Source of the DNA: Megasphaera sp. UBA5897
GTDB lineage: Bacteria > Bacillota > Negativicutes > Veillonellales > Megasphaeraceae
Length of the DNA stretch: 9,005 nt
NCBI GenBank assembly: GCA_002431345.1
Contig: DJEN01000040.1
Location: 1-9,005, forward strand
Reading direction: 5' to 3'
Part shown: one piece after another, positions 4,143 to 9,005 of the stretch
Position numbering within the stretch: the first letter of the stretch is position 1
How the letters are laid out: the number at the start of each line of letters is the position of its first letter
Program-made: the position numbers and the translations under genes
The notes under the pieces: generated by a model
What the model was told of the DNA's origin: nothing
The model's database searches: none
The model's input: only the letters and a program-made list of their open reading frames with translations

Positions 4143-6491
4143 ATGAACAACTTAATGAAGAAATCGGAAATGACTGAAGAAGATATTAAGCTTCAGTTTA
4201 TTACCCCGGCAATTGAAGCATCTGGCTGGGATAAATTCAAACATATTAAAATGGAGTATTTTTTTACTGACGGCCGCGTTATTGTAAGAGGTAACTCAAC
4301 AGCAAGAGGAAGACGAAAAAAAGCGGATTATCTGCTCTATTACCGTCCTAATCTTCCCTTAGCTATTGTCGAAGCCAAAGATAATCACCATAGCATAGGA
4401 GCAGGAATGCAACAAGCATTAGCATACGCCGAATGCCTTGATGTACCATATGTATACAGTTCAAATGGTGATGGATTTCTTGAACATGACAGAAAAACCG
4501 GCAAAGAGCGTGAATTAAAGATAGATGCATTCCCCTCTCCTGACGACTTATGGAAGCGCTACAAAAACGAGGGACAAATTACTTCTAACCAAGAAAAAAT
4601 CATTACAGAACCTTACTATTTTATGCCTGGAGATAAAATACCAAGATACTATCAACGCATTGCCATTAATAGAACAGTAGCTGCCATTGCGCAGGGACAA
4701 AATCGTATCTTACTAGTAATGGCTACAGGAACAGGAAAAACATACACCGCTTTCCAAATCATTCATCGTCTTTGGAAATCGGGAACTAAGCATAAAATTT
4801 TATACCTTGCTGATAGAAATATATTAGTTGACCAAACTATGCAGCAGGATTTCAAACCGTTTTCAAAAGTTATGACAAAAATTGAAAACAAAACACTCGA
4901 TAGCTCCTATGAAATCTACATGTCCTTATATCAGCAGCTCGCTGGTGACGATAAACAAGAACCCTTTCGCGCGTTTCAGCCCAATTTCTTTGATTTGATC
5001 ATTGTAGATGAATGTCATCGTGGTTCAGCAAGAGAAGAATCTCGTTGGAGAAAAATTTTAGAATACTTTTCCAACGCCACCCAAATCGGTATGACCGCCA
5101 CCCCGAAAGAGACAAAAGAAGTTTCCAATATCAGCTACTTTGGAGAACCTATCTATACATACAGTCTCAAGCAAGGCATTGATGACGGGTTCTTGGCCCC
5201 ATACAAAGTGATTCGAGTTGGCATAGATAAAGACCTTGAAGGTTGGCGCCCATTGGCCGAACAATGTGACGTATATGGAAAGAAAATCGAAGACCGAGAA
5301 TATAATATAAAAGACTACGATAAAAAACTTATCATTGATGAGCGTACCCAAGTCGTCGCCAAACGAATTACCCGCTTTTTAAAAGAAAACGGACGTTTCT
5401 CCAAAACGATTGTATTTTGTGTAGATATAGACCATGCAGAAAGAATGCGCCAAGCCCTCATCAATGAAAATAGTGACCTCGTTGCAGAAAACCCAAAGTA
5501 TATTATACGCATCACAGGAGATAATGCGGAAGGGAAAGCACAGCTGGATTATTTCATCGCCGAAGACAGCCCCTATCCAGTAATTGTCACCACATCGAAA
5601 CTGATGACGACTGGTGTAGATTGCAAGACCTGCCGTCTTATTGTTCTCGATAATATGATTAACTCCATGACCGAGTTTAAACAAATCATCGGCCGTGGTA
5701 CCCGTCTCAAACCAGACTATGGAAAAGAATATTTCACCATCATGGATTTCCGTAACGCCAGCCGTCTATTTGCTGACCCAGAATTTGATGGAGAACCCGT
5801 TTCTATCATAGAATTACCACCAGATACAGAATACGGAAATGACAATGGCAAAGACGGCAATGATGATACTGGAAAAGATGAACCTATTATTACGCCACCA
5901 AATCCACCTATCATTAATCCACCGCAGAAAATAGAAAAATATCGCGTCCGCGGTGTGGAAGTCACCATTCTTCATGAACGGGTCCAGTATTATGATAAAG
6001 GCGGAAAACTGACTACAGAAAGCATCACTGACTATTCCAAGAAAAATATCATCGGTGAATATGCTACCTTGGATTCCTTCCTGCAAGCCTGGAACAGCAA
6101 GCAAAAAAAACAGGCTATTATTGATGAATTACAGGAACGAGGTGTTCTACTTGAAGCGTTGCGTGAAGCTTCAGGTCAAAAAGACATCGATGACTTTGAC
6201 CTGATTTGCCATATTGCGTACGATAAAGAACCACTTACAAAAGCTGAAAGAGCTAATAATGTCAAAAAGAGCGGTTACCTTTATAAATACTCTGGCTTAG
6301 CACAAGAAGTTATTTCTGCACTGCTCGATAAGTACAAAAATGATGGTATTTGTGATCTTGATAACTTGGAAATTCTATCTAACGACCCCTTCCGCAAATT
6401 CGGTTCCCCAATGAAAATCGCTAAATTATTTGGTGGCAAAACCAACTATATGAAAGCCGTTCAAGAACTACAACAAGAAATTTATGCATAA
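4143..6491 (+). CDS. hsdR: Type I restriction enzyme R subunit, EcoEI-like (HsdR)
   Basis: Restriction subunit of a type I restriction-modification complex; it uses ATP to translocate DNA after the HsdM/HsdS core finds unmethylated sites, then cuts at a distance. The 782-aa length fits EcoEI-type HsdR. An N-terminal PD-(D/E)xK nuclease is visible: D62, then E77-x-K79 in AIVEAKD. The superfamily 2 motor follows: Walker A ATGTGKT (194-200), DECH (289-292), TAT (318-320), TTGVD (489-493) and QIIGRGTR (514-521). An Asp/Gly/Asn-rich then proline-rich linker (about 559-596) leads to the C-terminal EcoEI-type domain that should contact HsdM. The ATG at 4143 is chosen because AGGAGG lies 7 nt upstream; the frame extends back to a TTG at 4074 without a usable ribosome site. 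First gene of the operon, 16 bp before hsdM. All key residues are present, so it is probably active. Confidence 0.96.
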   Translation: MNNLMKKSEMTEEDIKLQFITPAIEASGWDKFKHIKMEYFFTDGRVIVRGNSTARGRRKKADYLLYYRPNLPLAIVEAKDNHHSIGAGMQQALAYAECLDVPYVYSSNGDGFLEHDRKTGKERELKIDAFPSPDDLWKRYKNEGQITSNQEKIITEPYYFMPGDKIPRYYQRIAINRTVAAIAQGQNRILLVMATGTGKTYTAFQIIHRLWKSGTKHKILYLADRNILVDQTMQQDFKPFSKVMTKIENKTLDSSYEIYMSLYQQLAGDDKQEPFRAFQPNFFDLIIVDECHRGSAREESRWRKILEYFSNATQIGMTATPKETKEVSNISYFGEPIYTYSLKQGIDDGFLAPYKVIRVGIDKDLEGWRPLAEQCDVYGKKIEDREYNIKDYDKKLIIDERTQVVAKRITRFLKENGRFSKTIVFCVDIDHAERMRQALINENSDLVAENPKYIIRITGDNAEGKAQLDYFIAEDSPYPVIVTTSKLMTTGVDCKTCRLIVLDNMINSMTEFKQIIGRGTRLKPDYGKEYFTIMDFRNASRLFADPEFDGEPVSIIELPPDTEYGNDNGKDGNDDTGKDEPIITPPNPPIINPPQKIEKYRVRGVEVTILHERVQYYDKGGKLTTESITDYSKKNIIGEYATLDSFLQAWNSKQKKQAIIDELQERGVLLEALREASGQKDIDDFDLICHIAYDKEPLTKAERANNVKKSGYLYKYSGLAQEVISALLDKYKNDGICDLDNLEILSNDPFRKFGSPMKIAKLFGGKTNYMKAVQELQQEIYA

Positions 6492-6507
6492 CATAAGGAG
6501 ATATTAA

Positions 6508-7995
6508 ATGAGTTTAGGCAACTTTGTTAAAAGATTACAAGATATCATGAGAAACGATGCTGGTATCAATGGTGATGCCCAGCGGATTGAACAAATGGTA
6601 TGGATTTTATTTTTAAAAATCTACGACGCTAAAGAAGAAGATTGGGAATTTTACGATGATAACTACAAATCTATTATTCCCGAAGAATTACGCTGGCGCA
6701 ACTGGGCCGTCGATCACAAAGATGGGAAAGCCCTGACCGGCGATGCCTTGCTGGATTTCGTTAATAATAAATTATTTCCTACCCTCAAGAACATAGAAAT
6801 CACAGAAGAGACAAAGATGAATCAAATCATCGTTCGTACCGCCTTTGAAGACAACAACAACTACATGAAAGACGGCATACTTCTCAGACAAGTCATTAAC
6901 GTCATCGATGAAATCAACTTTGAAGAATACGAAGACCGTCATGCCTTCGGCGAAATCTATGAAACCATACTTCGCAGTTTGCAAAGTGCCGGAAACGCTG
7001 GGGAATTTTATACGCCTCGTGCCGTTACAGACTTCATGGTACAAATGCTGCAACCCAAACTAGGGGAAACCATTGCCGATTTTGCATGCGGTACCGGTGG
7101 CTTCCTGACATCTGCCTTAAAAGTATTGGACAGCCAAGTAGATACTGTAGAAGATAGAAAAATCTACAATAACTCCATCTATGGTATCGAAAAGAAAGCA
7201 CTCCCCTTCCTACTCTGCGTCACCAATATGCTTCTCCACGATATAGACAATCCTAGAATTATTCATGGAAATACCTTGGAAAAGAACGTGAGAGACTATA
7301 AAGACACCGACCGCTTCGACGTCATCCTTATGAATCCACCCTACGGTGGCAATGAAAAGAACGAAATCAAACAGAACTTTCCTGCCGACCTTCGCAGCAG
7401 TGAAACAGCCGACCTTTTCATGGATGTCATCATGTACCGACTAAAGGAAAATGGTCGTTGTGCCATCATCCTCCCAGATGGTTTCCTTTTTGGTACCGAT
7501 AACGCCAAACTGGCTATCAAGAAAAAACTCTTCTCTGAATTTAACCTGCATACTATCATTCGTATGCCCCACAGTGTATTTGCCCCCTATACATCCATCA
7601 CCACCAATATTCTCTTTTTTGATAATAATGGCTCTACTAAAAATACTTGGTTTTATCGCCTAGACATGCCAGAAGGCTATAAAAACTTCTCCAAGACGAA
7701 GCCAATGAAGCTGGAACACTTCACCCCCGCTATCGAATGGTGGAATGACAGAAAGGAAATCAATATCGATGGATTTGATAAAGCCAAATGCTACACTGCA
7801 GAAGAAATAGCTGAACGTAATTATAACATCGACCTTTGCGGATATCCTCATGAAGAAGAAGTAATTCTACCGCCTAAAGAACTGATTCAACAGTATCAAA
7901 AAGAAAGAGCCCGCTTAAATGCAGACATCGATAAAATTTTAGCTCAAATCACAGATATTTTAGGTATTGACTTGACAGAGGAAGATAAAAAATGA
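6508..7995 (+). CDS. hsdM: Type I DNA adenine-N6 methyltransferase subunit (HsdM)
   Basis: Modification subunit that transfers a methyl group from S-adenosylmethionine to adenine N6 within the site chosen by HsdS; two copies plus one HsdS form the methylase core. The 495-aa protein has the helical HsdM N-terminal domain (about 5-145, including RIEQMVWILFLKIYD) and the N6-methylase domain. Motifs seen are GEFYTPR (165-171), the SAM-binding motif I ADFACGTGGF (190-199) and the catalytic NPPY (276-279). The C-terminal tail (from about 455) is charged and helical, as expected for HsdS contact. ATG at 6508 has AAGGAG 7 nt upstream. It lies 16 bp after hsdR and its TGA overlaps the hsdS ATG, indicating one transcript and translational coupling to hsdS. 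No damage is visible. Confidence 0.97.
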   Translation: MSLGNFVKRLQDIMRNDAGINGDAQRIEQMVWILFLKIYDAKEEDWEFYDDNYKSIIPEELRWRNWAVDHKDGKALTGDALLDFVNNKLFPTLKNIEITEETKMNQIIVRTAFEDNNNYMKDGILLRQVINVIDEINFEEYEDRHAFGEIYETILRSLQSAGNAGEFYTPRAVTDFMVQMLQPKLGETIADFACGTGGFLTSALKVLDSQVDTVEDRKIYNNSIYGIEKKALPFLLCVTNMLLHDIDNPRIIHGNTLEKNVRDYKDTDRFDVILMNPPYGGNEKNEIKQNFPADLRSSETADLFMDVIMYRLKENGRCAIILPDGFLFGTDNAKLAIKKKLFSEFNLHTIIRMPHSVFAPYTSITTNILFFDNNGSTKNTWFYRLDMPEGYKNFSKTKPMKLEHFTPAIEWWNDRKEINIDGFDKAKCYTAEEIAERNYNIDLCGYPHEEEVILPPKELIQQYQKERARLNADIDKILAQITDILGIDLTEEDKK

Positions 7996-9005
7996 ATGCA
8001 CAGCAATTAAAAAATTCCATACTCCAAATGGCCGTCCAAGGTAAGCTAGTTCCCCAAAATCCAAATGACGAACCAGCTAATGTTTTACTAGAACGTATTC
8101 GTAAAGAAAAAGAACAACTCATCAAAGAAAAAAAAATCAAAAAAGAAAAAAATCCATCCTACATCTTCCGTGGTACCGATAATTTGCCTTATGAGAAAGT
8201 AGGTAATCAGGAGCCTGTCTGCATTGCTAATAAGGTGCCTTTTGAAATACCAGCTTCTTGGGAATGGGTGAGATTAGGAACAATATTAACTAAATTGACA
8301 GATGGTACTCACTCCAGACCTAAATATACAGAAAAAGGGATTCCCTTTATTTCAGTTAAAGATATTAGTAATGGAAAGCTAGAATTTTCAAATTGTAAAT
8401 ATATATCAAATGAAGAACATAAAATACTTTATAAGCGTTGCAATCCACAATATGGTGATATTCTTTTAACGAAAGTTGGGACTACAGGTATTCCAGTCGT
8501 TATAGATTGCGAAATGGAATTTAGTCTATTTGTTAGTGTAGCTTTGCTAAAATTTAATCAATTGTTAATTAATAATGAATACCTTAAATATCTGATTTCT
8601 TCCCCATTGGTGCAAAAACAAGCAACACAAAACACACGAGGCGTTGGTAATAAGAACTGGGTTATGAAAGATATTGCCAACACACTTGTTGTGATTCCAC
8701 CATTGAATGAACAAAAAAGGATTGTACAAAAGCTTCTTACATTTGAACCACTTATCAAAAAATATCATCTCATCCATGCTAAGTTGAAACAAATAAATGA
8801 TAAATTTCCATCCAATTTAAAAAACTCTATTTTGCAATATGCTACTCAAGGAAAATTAGTTTCTCAGAATTTAAGTGATGAAGCTGCTGATATTTTATTA
8901 AAACATATTAATAATGAAAAGAAACAACTGCAAAAAGAAGGAAAACTGAAAAAGGATAAGAATAAATCCATCATTTTTAGACGGGATAATTCCTATTATG
9001 AAAAG
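7992..9005 (+). CDS. hsdS: Type I specificity subunit (HsdS), C-terminus outside the window
   Basis: DNA-recognition subunit that sets the target of both methylation and cleavage. The frame starts at an ATG overlapping the hsdM stop (ATGA, 7992-7995), with GAGG about 10 nt upstream, and runs open for 338 codons to the window end. An N-terminal conserved region (about 6-69, LKNSILQMAVQGKLVPQ onward) with a lysine-rich helix is followed by target recognition domain 1 (about 82-240), containing PASWEWVRLG, the FISVKDI and GDILLTKVG stretches, and PPLNEQKRIV at its end. A coiled helix (about 241-275) follows. Then comes a second copy of the conserved region (276-338), about 41 of 63 residues identical to the first, as in the usual two-fold HsdS plan. 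The second recognition domain should lie past the edge. GC falls sharply after about 8280. Partial by truncation, not visibly broken. Confidence 0.95.
   Translation, partial: MNAQQLKNSILQMAVQGKLVPQNPNDEPANVLLERIRKEKEQLIKEKKIKKEKNPSYIFRGTDNLPYEKVGNQEPVCIANKVPFEIPASWEWVRLGTILTKLTDGTHSRPKYTEKGIPFISVKDISNGKLEFSNCKYISNEEHKILYKRCNPQYGDILLTKVGTTGIPVVIDCEMEFSLFVSVALLKFNQLLINNEYLKYLISSPLVQKQATQNTRGVGNKNWVMKDIANTLVVIPPLNEQKRIVQKLLTFEPLIKKYHLIHAKLKQINDKFPSNLKNSILQYATQGKLVSQNLSDEAADILLKHINNEKKQLQKEGKLKKDKNKSIIFRRDNSYYEK
8007..8198 (+). repeat. HsdS internal conserved repeat, copy 1
   Basis: Encodes HsdS residues 6-69. It is paralogous to 8817-9005 at protein level, including the shared LKNSILQ, QGKLV and lysine-rich segments and the IFR...YEK end. 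At DNA level many synonymous positions differ and this copy is less AT-rich than copy 2, so they are not recent duplicates. Confidence 0.85.
8817..9005 (+). repeat. HsdS internal conserved repeat, copy 2
   Basis: Encodes HsdS residues 276-338 and is cut by the window end. It aligns with copy 1 at an offset of 270 residues with one single-residue gap. It marks the boundary between the first and the expected second target recognition domain. Confidence 0.85.

Noticed and set aside
4143..9005. A BREX, DISARM or other novel defence island
   Set aside because: Only the three canonical type I restriction-modification genes are present, with all expected motifs and no extra gene inserted between them.
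1..9005. CRISPR array, insertion sequence or tRNA gene
   Set aside because: No regularly spaced direct repeats, no transposase-like frame with terminal repeats, and no cloverleaf-like sequence was seen on either strand.

Overview
The window looks like the chromosome of a low- to moderate-GC Firmicute. Promoters have TATAAT-type -10 boxes (three with a TGn extension), Shine-Dalgarno sequences are strong and purine-rich, and coding GC is around 40-45%. A Negativicutes-type host (Veillonella/Megasphaera-like) is compatible but is a weak inference. No rRNA, tRNA, insertion sequence or CRISPR array is visible.

The left part (1-3646) holds four minus-strand genes that look like ordinary chromosomal content, each with its own probable promoter. 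In the order they are read: a YnfA/UPF0060 small membrane protein (3308-3646), a sodium:neurotransmitter-symporter-family transporter (1519-3000, GTG start), an EamA/DMT-type transporter (487-1365), and the N-terminal 130 residues of queC, the preQ0 synthase of the queuosine pathway, cut by the window edge. A hairpin plus T-tract lies after the symporter gene. A 10-bp inverted repeat lies between the EamA gene and queC, next to the queC promoter. A perfect 19-bp palindrome sits on the -10 box of the ynfA promoter.

The divergent intergenic region 3647-4142 is AT-rich and holds a surprising amount of structure: a protein-like cryptic reading frame on the minus strand, two abutting perfect palindromes (13 and 20 bp), and a probable hsd promoter embedded in nested inverted repeats, followed by a leader of about 120 nt.

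The right part (4143-9005) is a type I restriction-modification operon on the plus strand in the order hsdR-hsdM-hsdS. HsdR and HsdM are separated by 16 bp, and hsdM and hsdS overlap by 4 bp. HsdR (782 aa, EcoEI-like) is the nuclease and translocase, HsdM (495 aa) the adenine-N6 methyltransferase, and HsdS supplies target recognition. hsdS is open to the window end (338 codons seen) and contains the first target recognition domain plus both copies of the internal conserved repeat. Its composition drops from roughly 40% to under 30% GC at about 8280, suggesting a mosaic hsdS. I see a canonical defence system here rather than an unknown one; the most novel-looking material is the intergenic 3690-4017 segment and the hsdS mosaic.
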